Assembly (NCBI GenBank): GCA_020849855.1
Contig: JADZFO010000047.1
Span: 1-64,000, forward strand
Direction: 5' to 3'
DNA: 64,000 nt
Source: a bacterium
Lineage (GTDB): Bacteria > 4484-113 > JAFGCY01
Positions 8,329 through 17,498 of this stretch are shown here, in pieces (within the stretch, counting starts at the first letter, position 1; each line of letters starts with the position of its first letter). Position numbers and translations under genes: made by a program. The notes under the pieces are model-generated. The model worked only from the letters and a program-made list of their open reading frames with translations. It ran no database searches and was not told the origin of the DNA.

Positions 8329-10581
8329 CTAGTACCAGACCGCCGCAAGCAGTCGATTGCCTGGGGCGTCGGCGTAAGCGATCACCGGGAAGCCGTTGGT
8401 GCTAACCATGGCAATGTGCTGGCTATTGCTTTCAATCACGCTGTCAACCGCATAGGGTGCATTCCAGCTGCTTCCCTGGGCGTCTGCCGCTGAGATGTAC
8501 ATCACAGCGCCGGACGCATAGCCTCTGTAGGCAATTGCGGGCTTGCCGCCAACAACCGCCAGCGCAGCCACACCGCCAGTGCCTTCTGGTACCAGCTGCT
8601 GAGGCTGGCCGGTCCAGTCGCGGCCCTCAGGGTCGTCAGCCCGCTGATAGTACAAAGGCCCCGCAGAACCAGAGTTGCCCGCGCAGAATGCCGGCCGGCC
8701 GGCAACCATTGACAGTGAAGGCTTAAAGAGCTCAATGCCGCCGAACATATCGGCTGGATCCCAGCTGAGCCCATTGGCAGCCGCGGCAGCCAGGAGGGCC
8801 AGGCCGTCTGTGTCGCCTTGCATGGTGCCGCCCACCGCGGCCAGTGGGAATGTGCCGCTGCTGATCATATCCAGCTCATAGATGGTCCCGGTGAAGCCCT
8901 GGTTGCCGAGCCCGACCGGAGCTTCAAAGGCAGTCCCGTCGCTGTTGCTGGCCAGGTAGTAGCGCAGGCTGCCCGCGCCATCAACAGTGCCGTATGCAGT
9001 CATGATGCCGGGCCGGCCTGCGTTTCCAGGACCAATGGCCAGCCCATAGCCAAAGTCTCCATCCGGGCTGACCTGGACCTGGTTGTCCCAGCTGCTGCCG
9101 TCAGGCGTTGCAGCGCTGACGAAATACAGCAGGCGGTCAACGTTGTCGTTCAGGGCGATGAAGGCAATCTGCGGTTCGCCGGACACGGGGTTCACCATAA
9201 TGTCCAGGGCCTGCAGGTTTCCATTCAGCGAATTGTTGACCGGTTCAACCGGTGCCGACCATCCGGTACCGAGATCACTGCCGGCGCGCGAAAAGTACAT
9301 GTCATAGCTGCTGCCGCCACTGTAGACCACCACGGCACGGCTGTTGATACCGCTGCCGCTGACAGCCATCTCCAGTTCGTAGACATCCGTTGAAGCGTCG
9401 ATTACCGAAGTGCGCCAACCGCTGTCGAGACTTATCTGCAGGGTCGCTGTACTGGTGGCAAAGTCGTTGTCCGTCACCTTCACGCTAACCGCTGTGGAGC
9501 CGTTGCGAACGAAGGTGTAATCCAGCCCTGCTTGTTCCCCAGTGTTGCGCTCATACTGGCCATCGCCGTCAACGTCCCATTCAAAACTGACAATTGTGTC
9601 GTCATCAGTGGATGCGCTGGCATCCAGGCTGACGGCAAGCGGAGCGTCTCCATTAGTGACGTCTGCCGAGATTGCTGCAACCGGGGCCTGGTTGGCTGGA
9701 TCCACCACCGTAAAGGAAGTCTCGGCACTGATCAATCTGCCATCACTGCCAAGCGCAGACACCTTGCAGGTATAGAGTCCGGGTGTCTCGTACACGTGAT
9801 TAATCGGCCCCTTGCCGGCCCCTGCCAGGTCGATGCTGCCATCGCCGTCGAAATCCCAGTCGTAGCCATCGGGAATCGTGGCACCATAGAGTTCGCTGTT
9901 CAGGGTGAAGTCCACCGTCAGCGGGGCGATGTTCATCGCCGGGTCCGAGCTTAGTGTAGTGCTCAGGTAGCTCCCTTCCAGCACGCTGCCCCCGGCGACC
10001 AGCCAGTCAAGCTGACAGGTATCAGTGCCAAGAACCAGCACAAGACAGAGGACGTTTCCAACGGGGGAAACGTAGTCGGACCAGCCAGGCAGACTGACCG
10101 GGTCTTCCTGCATGGGATACCAGTCCCAGCGGTCGGCGCTGTAATTGGCAACTGCAAGATAGGCGTTGGACCAGTCACTCGGTGCCAGCAGCCAGCCGTG
10201 AGCAATCTGGGCTGGTCCTTCATACTCTGACAGCTTATCGAATGCCAGGCAGCCAAAGGCGGCATTGGAGATACCGCCGCTGCCGGGAAGGCTGTAGGAG
10301 GGAGCAAAAGAACCGTCACTGCCATTGTTAATCGAGCTCACCTTGTTGAGGGGCAGCCCCAGAAGGAAGCCGCCGCCATCACAGAAGCGCTGATAGTCAA
10401 ACGGCGCTGCGCTCGTAAAGTGGGGCATGCTGGAGGGGCGCGGCAAATCCAGTCCGGACAAGCCTCCAGGGGTCTGCTTCGAACCCGGGTTATCCACATT
10501 TGTCGGCGAACCACTGGCGCCACAGGCAGACAGGGTGAAGACCAGCGCAATGGACAGCACGAGCTTGCCGGGAAGCTTCAT
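8329..10581 (-). CDS. PKD-domain repeat lipoprotein
   Basis: The start is placed at the ATG at 10581 because a GGAG site lies just upstream and the product begins with a clean lipoprotein signal (MKLPGKL..., lipobox LSAC). A longer reading to 10683 adds an unlikely leader. The 750-aa product has an N-terminal region of unknown function and then two PKD-type Ig-like domains (about residues 230-400) containing DWDFDGDG and EWDVDGDG. About 330 residues of beta-propeller-like repeats follow (GG-PAI-Y, YY-RA-D--G--W), ending NGFPVIAYADAPGNRLLAAVWY*. Function is probably adhesive or structural at the surface. The C-terminal repeats resemble the end of the gene at 4045 and a decayed fragment at 13381-13587. 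Confidence 0.8.
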   Translation of the reverse strand: MKLPGKLVLSIALVFTLSACGASGSPTNVDNPGSKQTPGGLSGLDLPRPSSMPHFTSAAPFDYQRFCDGGGFLLGLPLNKVSSINNGSDGSFAPSYSLPGSGGISNAAFGCLAFDKLSEYEGPAQIAHGWLLAPSDWSNAYLAVANYSADRWDWYPMQEDPVSLPGWSDYVSPVGNVLCLVLVLGTDTCQLDWLVAGGSVLEGSYLSTTLSSDPAMNIAPLTVDFTLNSELYGATIPDGYDWDFDGDGSIDLAGAGKGPINHVYETPGLYTCKVSALGSDGRLISAETSFTVVDPANQAPVAAISADVTNGDAPLAVSLDASASTDDDTIVSFEWDVDGDGQYERNTGEQAGLDYTFVRNGSTAVSVKVTDNDFATSTATLQISLDSGWRTSVIDASTDVYELEMAVSGSGINSRAVVVYSGGSSYDMYFSRAGSDLGTGWSAPVEPVNNSLNGNLQALDIMVNPVSGEPQIAFIALNDNVDRLLYFVSAATPDGSSWDNQVQVSPDGDFGYGLAIGPGNAGRPGIMTAYGTVDGAGSLRYYLASNSDGTAFEAPVGLGNQGFTGTIYELDMISSGTFPLAAVGGTMQGDTDGLALLAAAAANGLSWDPADMFGGIELFKPSLSMVAGRPAFCAGNSGSAGPLYYQRADDPEGRDWTGQPQQLVPEGTGGVAALAVVGGKPAIAYRGYASGAVMYISAADAQGSSWNAPYAVDSVIESNSQHIAMVSTNGFPVIAYADAPGNRLLAAVWY

Positions 10582-10748
10582 CTCGACTCCGAGGGTTGAA
10601 TGATTGATCAGGCAGACTAGCGTTCCAGCGTGAACAGCCAGCCTGAATATTAATGATATCAGTCTAAAGCAATAGTATTTCAACAGACGTGGATATATGC
10701 TGCCACGCAGTGTACCTGGCGCAGAGAGCCGGCTGGAAGATCGGCTGC

Positions 10749-11099
10749 TCAGTGGCGCAGGATCTTCTCCATGGCCTTGCCCTTGGCCAGCTCGTCCACC
10801 AGCTTATCCACATAGCGAATCAGCTGGTAAGTCGGCTCTTCGATTTCTTCCACTCGCACACCACAGATGACTCCGGTTATCAGGCTGCGGGCGGGGTTCA
10901 GCTTCGGGGCTTTGGCAAAGAAAGTCTCATAATCCGTACCGTCGGCGATTAGCTTCTCCAGCTGCTTCTGGCTGTAGCCGGTCAGCCAGCGCAGGATCTC
11001 ATCCAGCTCTGCCTTTGTCCGGCCCTTGGCCTCGGCCTTAGCCAGGTAGTGGGGATACACACCGCCAAACTTCAGGGCATATACGCGCTCAAGTTTCAT
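10749..11099 (-). CDS. DUF2200 family protein
   Basis: The 116-aa protein matches the conserved DUF2200 pattern throughout: [18 protein letters not shown] near the start, EILRWLTGY in the middle, [12 protein letters not shown] and [12 protein letters not shown], then [20 protein letters not shown] at the end. Length is normal for the family. It lacks a signal peptide and is probably cytoplasmic; biochemical function is unknown. It is a single gene, with no close co-directional partner. Confidence 0.85.
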   Translation of the reverse strand: MKLERVYALKFGGVYPHYLAKAEAKGRTKAELDEILRWLTGYSQKQLEKLIADGTDYETFFAKAPKLNPARSLITGVICGVRVEEIEEPTYQLIRYVDKLVDELAKGKAMEKILRH

Positions 11100-11356
11100 G
11101 TTGTCTTCGGCTCCGGAGTCACTCTCCCAGGATAGCGTGATTATAGAAGCGGCAATCGTGGCGCTGCGTCTTTGCCATCCTCCATATCAGCACAAAGCTC
11201 TGCACTCGTGATAGTGCAGAATTGAATTCATAAAGTGCAGCGTCTTCTCCCTTGATTGGAGCTGGGTTCAAATTGGCTAAAGCGCTTTATGCCCTGCGAG
11301 TGACAGGTCGATGTATCGCTAGCAGGGCGCTGAGCGCCCGGGAACAGGAGAGCAGT

Positions 11357-11599
11357 ATGCCGTATACACCAGCTGAAAGTGCATGGAACGTCGCCGGACC
11401 CGACAACAGTTTCGGGGCTTACCCGCAGCCATCTACCTACACCTTTCTCCAGGCCTACAACGGAAACAACTTTGACCTGGACTTCGCCAAGGCCAAGCGG
11501 CAGTGGGCAGAGATACTCGGCGTTTCACCGCCTAACTGGGGTGGCGAGGACCTGCTGGATGCGACATTGCAGGAATGCTCAATGGTTTACGCGCAATGA
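11357..11599 (+). CDS. Small AWN-motif protein (chromosomal module)
   Basis: The start at ATG 11357 is chosen because an AGGAG site precedes it at 11347; an upstream in-frame start at 11252 has no site. The 80-aa product has no recognisable family, no signal peptide and no membrane segment. It contains AESAWNVAG, PSTYTFLQAYNGNN, FAKAKRQW and GVSPPNWGGED. The same order of features (AWN, P-P--TF, Y-G-N, KA-W, PP-G-D) occurs in the small exported phage protein at 35860-36138, suggesting distant homology. Its last 21 bp overlap the end of the convergent regulator gene at 11579-13168, an arrangement repeated at the phage locus. I infer that the two genes work together. Confidence 0.6.
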   Translation: MPYTPAESAWNVAGPDNSFGAYPQPSTYTFLQAYNGNNFDLDFAKAKRQWAEILGVSPPNWGGEDLLDATLQECSMVYAQ

Positions 11600-13168
11600 G
11601 GCCCTGGCCATATTGGCCAGGATCCAGCGATACTCAAGATCAATACCGCGCTGATAACTGGCGGGGTCGTTCGGCAGATCTGCACTGAGATGCAGCCGCG
11701 CCTGGTGCAGTTCGTCCAGGAGCGCCTTGTTCAGCACGCCCGGTGCTTCGCGCAGGAGACAATCCAGGGTGAAGAGCTTGCCTATCTGCCACTCGACGCA
11801 GATCAGCTTGATGTGGCTCTCCTGGGCGAGAGCCAGCTCGGCCTGCAGGCCTTCGCTGCTGGTATCGAGGCTCAGAGCCAGTCCTGACTGCGTGTTGAAG
11901 AACTTGAGCAGGCGCAGCATTTCGCTGCGCTCCAGGTATCGCAGGGCAACTTTGAGCACCGGAACACCGGTAAGACCAAGGCGCACTTCAGCGACTATTC
12001 GCGACGTCCCGGTCTCGTTGGTTTTTGTCAGGCGAAGTGCCCTGTCGCTGAACTTCCAGGTATGTACCAGGGTCTCGGGAGTCACCAGCAGGTCGCGCGA
12101 CGCATTCGTGTCGCGCCACTTTGTCTCACTGAGCATTGCAATCAGGTCAAGGCGCAGATCGTAGTAATCCACCAGTTCCTGTCCAAGTGCCCCCCGCCTC
12201 AGATTGTCAAAAATGTCCTGCGCACATGCAAAGAACTTGTATGCCCGGTCGAAGCTCCCTTCCTGAAATCGGAACTCCATCATGACCATGACGAGCTGGC
12301 AAAGCACAAGCTCGTAGTCGGCTTCGAGCACCGCGCCTTCGCAGTAGCTGGCGCAGTCGACCACCGCATGCACACTCTTGCGGAGGCCAGCAACGTCATC
12401 GGCATGGGTATGGGAGCGCGCTGAATAGCCCAAAGAACGAAGCTCCTTGCGGAACTCCATCAGGTGATCAGGCGAATCGAAATAGGCCTTGCTGCGTCCC
12501 CGCGGCGCGCGAGCGACCACACGCGGACGGTATCTCTTCAGCTCGGCAAGCTCCAGGCGCGCAGCCGCGGCTTCATCCACATCCTTGATCAGCAGGTCCT
12601 CTATGCGCCGCAGATTGGCTTCGCGCAGGTCCAGCTTGTCTTTCGCAGGCTGCTCGACCGGATTCAGGGCCGGCTGGCTGTTGAGCCTTTCAAGCAGCTG
12701 CTTGAGGAGCGGCACAAGTTCGGCGCTGCCCTGATCTTCCGCAGGGGTATGCTGCTCTCTGATCTGGCGCAGGATCATCTCAGGCGACAAATCCCTTTGA
12801 ACGGCGCCATTGATCGCGGCACTCTGTAAATTGCTGCTGTCCTGCTTGGGAATGGCAGCAGCGCCGCCTGTCCGGGGCGTCGAGCGTGGTGGCGCAGGCC
12901 TGTTCAACTGCTCGGTATGTGAGGTCTCTTCCCACTCAGCTGGCCTTAGGGGAAAGCGATGTTCACTGCTGGACTGCCTGAGCAGCCAAATGCCAAACTC
13001 CAGGCTGGGCTTGCGCTCACGCTTCAGCACGCGCAGGACCGTGTCTTCTGAGACACTAATGCCCGATCTGCCAGCTTCCGCGGCCACCTGCGGGGCCGCC
13101 CAGCGCCGCTCCTGCATGAGATTCCTAAGCGCTTCTACTGCCGCATCGACCATACTGTTATCGGTCAC
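11579..13168 (-). CDS. HTH plus helical-repeat regulator-like protein
   Basis: The 529-aa product belongs to no family I recognise. Residues 1-65 resemble a helix-turn-helix domain (APQVAAEAG...SEDTVLRVLKRERKPSLEFGIWLLRQ). Residues 70-210 are a polar linker with probable coiled coil. Residues 225-529 are almost wholly helical, with TPR-like pairs (EADYELVLCQLVMVMMEFRF, RAYKFFACAQDIFDNL, DYYDLRLDLIAML). The phage genes at 36131 and 37018 look like the same architecture split in two. The start is a GTG; TAGAAT at 13175-13180, 6 nt upstream, suggests a leaderless transcript, though ATG codons at 13153 and 13117 (the latter with AGGAA) are alternatives. A sensor-type DNA-binding regulator is the best inference. 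Confidence 0.6.
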   Translation of the reverse strand: MTDNSMVDAAVEALRNLMQERRWAAPQVAAEAGRSGISVSEDTVLRVLKRERKPSLEFGIWLLRQSSSEHRFPLRPAEWEETSHTEQLNRPAPPRSTPRTGGAAAIPKQDSSNLQSAAINGAVQRDLSPEMILRQIREQHTPAEDQGSAELVPLLKQLLERLNSQPALNPVEQPAKDKLDLREANLRRIEDLLIKDVDEAAAARLELAELKRYRPRVVARAPRGRSKAYFDSPDHLMEFRKELRSLGYSARSHTHADDVAGLRKSVHAVVDCASYCEGAVLEADYELVLCQLVMVMMEFRFQEGSFDRAYKFFACAQDIFDNLRRGALGQELVDYYDLRLDLIAMLSETKWRDTNASRDLLVTPETLVHTWKFSDRALRLTKTNETGTSRIVAEVRLGLTGVPVLKVALRYLERSEMLRLLKFFNTQSGLALSLDTSSEGLQAELALAQESHIKLICVEWQIGKLFTLDCLLREAPGVLNKALLDELHQARLHLSADLPNDPASYQRGIDLEYRWILANMARASLRVNH

Positions 13169-13380
13169 AGGGAGATTCTAGTCAGCTATGCGCGGGCCTG
13201 GGGCGATTGAACAGTAACTATAGTAAGAACACTAAAAGAGCATATCAAGTAATAACCAGAGTCCAAAAACCGCCATTTGGCGGTAGTCCTCCGGTATCCC
13301 TCTGGCAACATGCCTGCCCTGGACGGTGCAACGCTGAAATTCACCCTTGACGCTGGCTGTCTGTCTGTCGTCTGTCCGTC

Positions 13381-13587
13381 CTGGTTATTGCCGCGTCGAA
13401 CAGCGGCGCACTTTACTATCTCAAAGCAACAGATACCGCTTGATCAGCCTGGATTGATCCGTGGATGATCGATGGCAAGGTCAACATCAGCCTCGAAGGC
13501 GTGGAGCTGGTCGAATCCAATGGCTTCCCGGTGATCGCCTACTGCGATTCGACAAACAATCGCCTGCTGGCGGCGGTCTGGTATTAG
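13381..13587 (+). pseudogene. Decayed 3' fragment of a PKD-lipoprotein-type gene
   Basis: Reading in the frame ending at TAG 13585 gives LVIAASNSGALYYLKATDTA, a TGA at 13441, then SAWIDP...VNISLEG and finally VELVESNGFPVIAYCDSTNNRLLAAVWY. The last segment matches the C-terminus of the lipoprotein at 8329 almost residue for residue (NGFPVIAYADAPGNRLLAAVWY). No start, signal peptide or upstream body remains in frame, so this is a remnant of a duplicated gene. The rest of 13169-13380 holds no gene I can support. Confidence 0.75.
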
Positions 13588-13593
13588 AGCGGC

Positions 13594-14862
13594 CTAGCCG
13601 TTCTCCGTGCGGTTGAACTCCATGCCGTGGCCGCTGTCGCCGCTCTGAGGTGCGCTGGCCGGGTCATGCCGGAAGCTGGCTGGCAATGGCACTCCGAGGC
13701 TGCGCGCTTCCTCGGCGCTGACCGCAGCCGCCTGCATCTGCCCGGCAGGCATTGAACCCTGGCCGGCAGGATCTGCGCCGTTGTAGTAGACCGTGCTCGA
13801 GGGGAAGGCCACCCGCGCGCCGCGGCTGCGGCAGATGTCCATGATCCGCAGCAGCAGGTCCTGCTTGACCTCCAGGAACTCCTCCCAGACGGTGGAGCGG
13901 GTGAAGCAGTAGACGATGATGTCGAGGCTGTAGGTGCTCAGCTCGCTGAGACTGACTACCCAGTAGTCCTGGTCGATCCCGGCGTGGCCCTTGAGCAGTT
14001 CGCGGATATCCTTGACCACGCCAAGCACCTGTTCGGGCTGTGTGTCGAGGCCCAGGCGCAGGTCCAGGCTGATCCGGCGGATCGGCATCTCGCTGTAGTT
14101 GTAGATGCTCTCGTTGGTGACAACTTTGTTCGGTACGCTGACCAGGGCCTGGTCGAACTGCCGGATCCGGGTCGAGCGGATGCCGATCTCCTCAACCGTG
14201 CCTTCGATGCCGGCGATCTGGATCCAGTCGCCGATCTTGTAAGGCCGGTCGGAGAAGACCACAAAGCTGCCAAAGACATTGGCCACGGCATCCTGGGCGG
14301 CGAAGGCCAGGGCCAGACCGCCTATGCCGGCGCCGGCCAGGATCCCCGCCGGGCTGTAGCCCCAGGTCTGGGCCAGGCCAACCGCGACCAGCAGAATCAG
14401 GCCGACCTTCGTGACATCCCGCAGCAGGGGCAGGAACTTGTCGTCCAGCACGCTGCGCTTGGTCTGCGGGTTGTCCTCCGTCAGGAAGCTGAGAGTGATC
14501 TCCATCATGCGGTAGAGCAGCAGGCCGGCTGAAACCATGAAGAGGGTGGCAAGTACACGCATGACGAGCGAGTGCCAGTTGATCGGCTCCACCGGCAGCT
14601 CGATGAAACTCATCGCCAGATAGCATCCGCCCAGCAGGGTGAAATAGCCCACAGAGCGGCGCATGGCCCCATGGACCTTGTTGTCGTAAGTGCTCTGGGT
14701 GCGGTCAACCACGCGCTTGAGGTAGCCGTCCATAAAGCGCAGGAGCAGCCAGCGCAGCAGGATCGCGAGGACCAGGCAGACAGCGGCGATCACGAGGCCC
14801 AGGCTGTCCACATAGCTCAGGTCCGCGAAGTCGACCAGCGAGATGATTCCAGGACCGTTCAC
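13594..14862 (-). CDS. MscS-family mechanosensitive channel
   Basis: The product is a small-conductance mechanosensitive channel of about 422 aa with four hydrophobic helices before the pore. The pore helix GILAGAGIGGLALAFAAQDAVANVFGS is the MscS TM3 signature, here with the Gly/Ala packing pattern. It is followed by the beta domain (YKIGDWIQIAGIEGTVEEIGIRSTRIR) and the C-terminal alpha/beta domain. It releases solutes on membrane tension. I prefer GTG 14862, with GGGGAG 7 nt upstream, because TATAAT at 14896-14901 would then give a leader of about 27 nt. A TTG at 14889 is the alternative start. The last 60 residues are a low-complexity Ala/Gly/Ser tail. Confidence 0.9.
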   Translation of the reverse strand: MNGPGIISLVDFADLSYVDSLGLVIAAVCLVLAILLRWLLLRFMDGYLKRVVDRTQSTYDNKVHGAMRRSVGYFTLLGGCYLAMSFIELPVEPINWHSLVMRVLATLFMVSAGLLLYRMMEITLSFLTEDNPQTKRSVLDDKFLPLLRDVTKVGLILLVAVGLAQTWGYSPAGILAGAGIGGLALAFAAQDAVANVFGSFVVFSDRPYKIGDWIQIAGIEGTVEEIGIRSTRIRQFDQALVSVPNKVVTNESIYNYSEMPIRRISLDLRLGLDTQPEQVLGVVKDIRELLKGHAGIDQDYWVVSLSELSTYSLDIIVYCFTRSTVWEEFLEVKQDLLLRIMDICRSRGARVAFPSSTVYYNGADPAGQGSMPAGQMQAAAVSAEEARSLGVPLPASFRHDPASAPQSGDSGHGMEFNRTENG

Positions 14863-14895
14863 GGCAAGACTCCCCACCCACTCAGTCAAGGCAGA

Positions 14896-14901
14896 ATTAT
14901 A
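14896..14901 (-). promoter_or_regulatory. -10 element of the MscS gene
   Basis: TATAAT is read on the minus strand. Initiation near 14889 gives a short leader carrying the GGGGAG site used for GTG 14862. No strong -35 is evident. Confidence 0.5.
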
Positions 14902-15014
14902 TGGCAGAGGTCATGAAACGAGATAAATACTGGCCTCGGACGCTATGGATGCGGGCCAGCAGTGCCAGCATTGCCGGTGCGGGCAGACATTCTGCCTGAT
15001 TTCGTTTGCAGACC

Positions 15015-15059
15015 TTGACAGCCCAGGCTTCTAGCTGTATAACCACATAGTTAATTAAC
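15015..15059 (+). promoter_or_regulatory. Promoter and palindromic operator of the ArsR operon
   Basis: TTGACA (15015-15020) is followed after exactly 17 bp by TATAAC (15038-15043). The predicted start site near 15050 falls on the perfect palindrome GTTAATTAAC (15050-15059), itself flanked by ATAACC and GGTTAT. This is a textbook position for autorepression by the adjacent ArsR-type regulator. Confidence 0.7.
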
Positions 15060-15077
15060 CGCAGGGTTATATACGCC

Positions 15078-15434
15078 ATGCAGACCGACACGCTCAGCAG
15101 GACCTTTGCCGCACTGGCTGACCCGACCCGCCGGGCAATCCTGGCACGGCTGAGCTCCGGCGAGGCTTCGGTCACAGAACTGGCCGAGCCCTTCTCCATG
15201 AGCCAGCCGGCGATCTCCAAGCACCTGAAGGTGCTGGAAAACGCCGGGCTGATCACCCGGGGGCGCGAGGCGCAGTGGCGGCCCTGCCGTATCGCGGCCA
15301 CACCGCTGAAGGCGGTGAATGACTGGCTGGACCAGTACCGGCGCTTCTGGGATGAAAGCTTTGACCGCCTTGACGCTTATCTGAAAGAGCTGCAACAGCG
15401 GGAGAAAGAGCGTGATTCCGGCAAGGGCCGCTGA
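15078..15434 (+). CDS. ArsR-family winged-helix repressor
   Basis: The 118-aa protein is a typical ArsR/SmtB winged helix: LADPTRRAILARLSSGEASVTELAEPF (helices 1-3), MSQPAISKHLKVLENAGLI (recognition helix), then the wing. The metal-site cysteines of true arsenic sensors are absent. It belongs to the subgroup that travels with SRPBCC/AHSA1 proteins. It heads a seven-gene operon and probably binds the palindrome overlapping its own transcription start. The inducer is not evident from sequence. Confidence 0.9.
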   Translation: MQTDTLSRTFAALADPTRRAILARLSSGEASVTELAEPFSMSQPAISKHLKVLENAGLITRGREAQWRPCRIAATPLKAVNDWLDQYRRFWDESFDRLDAYLKELQQREKERDSGKGR

Positions 15435-15482
15435 CGCAATGCACTATGGTAAACAATAGTAAGGAACACTAAGGAGGCAGTC

Positions 15483-15986
15483 ATGATTTCGGAAGCAGCC
15501 GGTACAGGCTCAGCTGAGCACTTTGTCCTCGAGCGCACCTTTGATGCGCCCGCCGAGCTGGTTTACAGGGCCTGGACGGAACCTGAGCACTTCAAGCAGT
15601 GGATCGCGCCGGAGGGATACAGCATTCCCTTCTGCGAGATCGACCTGCGTGTCGGCGGCAAGATGAAGGCTGCCATGCGCGGGCCTGCCGGCGACCACTG
15701 GTTTGCCGGGGAGTACCTGGAGCTGGACCCGCCGCGCAAGATCGTCAGCACGGACTACTTCTGCGACCCTGAGGGCAACCTGCTGCAGCCCTCGGAGATC
15801 GGCCTGCCGGAAGGCTGGCCGGCGGTGAACCATGTGACCATCACCTTCAGGGAAGAGAACGGCAGGACACATGTAAAGGTTGACCAACCGATGGTCACGC
15901 TGGCCGCGGCCAAGGCGCTGGGCGCCGACATGGGCTGGAACTCCAGCCTGGACAACCTGGCCGAGCTGCTCAAGCGCATGGCCTGA
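15483..15986 (+). CDS. SRPBCC (AHSA1-like) protein 1
   Basis: The 167-aa protein carries an AHSA1/SRPBCC ligand-binding fold. The N-terminal signature is FVLERTFDAPAELVYRAWTEPEHFKQW, then IDLRVGGKM, and the fold closes with the long helix MGWNSSLDNLAELLKRMA. An AAGGAGG site precedes the ATG. Such helix-grip proteins bind hydrophobic ligands. In ArsR-SRPBCC operons they are usually the main target of the repressor, but their ligands are mostly unknown. This copy is the most divergent of the three in the operon. Confidence 0.85.
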   Translation: MISEAAGTGSAEHFVLERTFDAPAELVYRAWTEPEHFKQWIAPEGYSIPFCEIDLRVGGKMKAAMRGPAGDHWFAGEYLELDPPRKIVSTDYFCDPEGNLLQPSEIGLPEGWPAVNHVTITFREENGRTHVKVDQPMVTLAAAKALGADMGWNSSLDNLAELLKRMA

Positions 15987-16052
15987 GCAGCTGCCGATCC
16001 CAAGGCGGATTCCGCAGTCTGATGCAGCGGAAGTAGAAAGGAGGAAAGCCAG

Positions 16053-16823
16053 ATGGCACAGGCATTCGAACAGGGGCATGACGCAAACCAGGCAGTCGAC
16101 ATGGAGTCAATTGCGCACCCGCCAATCGTAAGCCGGGAAGAATGGCTGGCGGAGCGTCGCGAGCTGTTGCAGGAAGAGAAGGCGCACACCAAGGCCTACG
16201 ACCGGCTCAACGCCCGGCGCAGGCGCTTGCCCATGGTGCGCCTGGACAAGGACTACAGCTTTGAAGGGCCCGAAGGCCAGCAGAGCCTGCGCGATCTGTT
16301 CCAGGGCAAGCGCCAGCTGGTCGTGTACCACTTCATGTTTGACCCGGCCTGGGACAAGGGTTGCTCCGGCTGCACCGGCTTTGTGGATGCGCTGGGCGAC
16401 CTGTCGCTGCTGGATGAGAAGGACACCCGCTTTGTGCTGATCTCCCGCGCCCCGCTGGACAAGCTGGAGCAGTACCGCAGCGAACGCGGCTGGGACTGGC
16501 CCTGGTACTCATCCTTCGGCAGCGATTTCAACTATGACTTCAACGCAACACTGGATGAGGACATCAGGCAGCCCTCCTACAACTTCCGTACGCCGGAAGA
16601 AACCGAGGCCCACCGCGGTCCCAATCCGATCAAAGGGGAGAGCCACGGGATCAGCGTCTTCTTTGAGCTGGATGGCGTGGTCTACCACACCTACTCCGTC
16701 TACGCCCGCGGCGTGGAAAATATGACGGATTCCTACAGCCTGCTGGATATCACGCCCTGGGGCCGCCAGCAGGACTTTGAGGATTCCCCGCCCGGCTGGC
16801 CGCAGAAACCGACCTACGGCTAA
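16053..16823 (+). CDS. DUF899 thioredoxin-like protein
   Basis: The 256-aa protein has the DUF899 layout: an N-terminal helix ([20 protein letters not shown]), a thioredoxin-like fold with [19 protein letters not shown] and its CxxC, the [11 protein letters not shown] segment, and the C-terminal DITPWGRQ region. A strong AAGGAGGAAA site precedes the ATG. It is a cytoplasmic probable oxidoreductase of unknown substrate. DUF899 genes often sit beside ArsR/SRPBCC genes, as here. Confidence 0.88.
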   Translation: MAQAFEQGHDANQAVDMESIAHPPIVSREEWLAERRELLQEEKAHTKAYDRLNARRRRLPMVRLDKDYSFEGPEGQQSLRDLFQGKRQLVVYHFMFDPAWDKGCSGCTGFVDALGDLSLLDEKDTRFVLISRAPLDKLEQYRSERGWDWPWYSSFGSDFNYDFNATLDEDIRQPSYNFRTPEETEAHRGPNPIKGESHGISVFFELDGVVYHTYSVYARGVENMTDSYSLLDITPWGRQQDFEDSPPGWPQKPTYG

Positions 16824-16896
16824 ATCAGTGACAGCAGCACTTGAAGTCAGCCTGCCGATGAGCAAGCAAGCATCTACATAGACAGAGGAGCGAGTT

Positions 16897-17436
16897 ATGA
16901 GCAGTGAGAGTGGCAGCAGCGCCAATGCCGCAAACGTCCAGGACGAGATGTGCCGGCTTGGGCAGAGCAATGAGAACCATCAGTGGCTGATGCAGCTTAT
17001 CGGCGACTGGGTCATGGAAGGCGAAGCCAGCATGGGGCCGGACCAGGAGCCGATGAAATCGAGCGGTACCGAAAAGGTCCGGGCCATCGGCGAGCTGTGG
17101 ATCCTTGGTGAAGGCGAGGGCGAGATGCCCGGCGGCGGCCCTGCGCAGATGCTGCTGACCCTGGGCTACGACAACACGAAGGGCAAGTTCGTTGGCAGCT
17201 GGGTCGGCTCGATGATGAGCGGCATGTGGGTCTACGAGGGCGAGCTTGACGCTGACCGCAAGGTGCTGACCCTGAGTACTGAGGGCCCGTCGATGTCGGG
17301 TGACGGCAGCACAGCGCCTTACCGCGACGTGATCACCATGATCAACAGCAACACCCGACTGCTGGAGTCAATGACTCAGGACAGCGAGGGCAACTGGAAC
17401 AAGTTCATGTACGCGAAGTACACCCGGCGCAGCTAG
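16897..17436 (+). CDS. DUF1579 family protein
   Basis: The 179-aa protein matches DUF1579: HQWLMQLIGDWVMEGEASMGP near the start, then GELWILGEGEGEM, LTLGYDNTKGKFVGSWVGSMMSGMW and the C-terminal beta strands. It is a predicted lipocalin-like beta barrel without a signal peptide. GAGGAG precedes the ATG. Function is unknown; position in the operon suggests co-regulation with the SRPBCC proteins. Confidence 0.85.
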   Translation: MSSESGSSANAANVQDEMCRLGQSNENHQWLMQLIGDWVMEGEASMGPDQEPMKSSGTEKVRAIGELWILGEGEGEMPGGGPAQMLLTLGYDNTKGKFVGSWVGSMMSGMWVYEGELDADRKVLTLSTEGPSMSGDGSTAPYRDVITMINSNTRLLESMTQDSEGNWNKFMYAKYTRRS

Positions 17437-17498
17437 GCCTTTGATCCTGAAACGATGCAAAGACGCGGCCCGGGAGCAGGGCTGCGGGGAGAGCGCGC

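Noticed and set aside
14862..14901. MscS gene as another leaderless case (TATAAT 6 nt before TTG 14889)
   Set aside because: GTG 14862 has GGGGAG at good spacing, so the same -10 gives an ordinary 27-nt leader.
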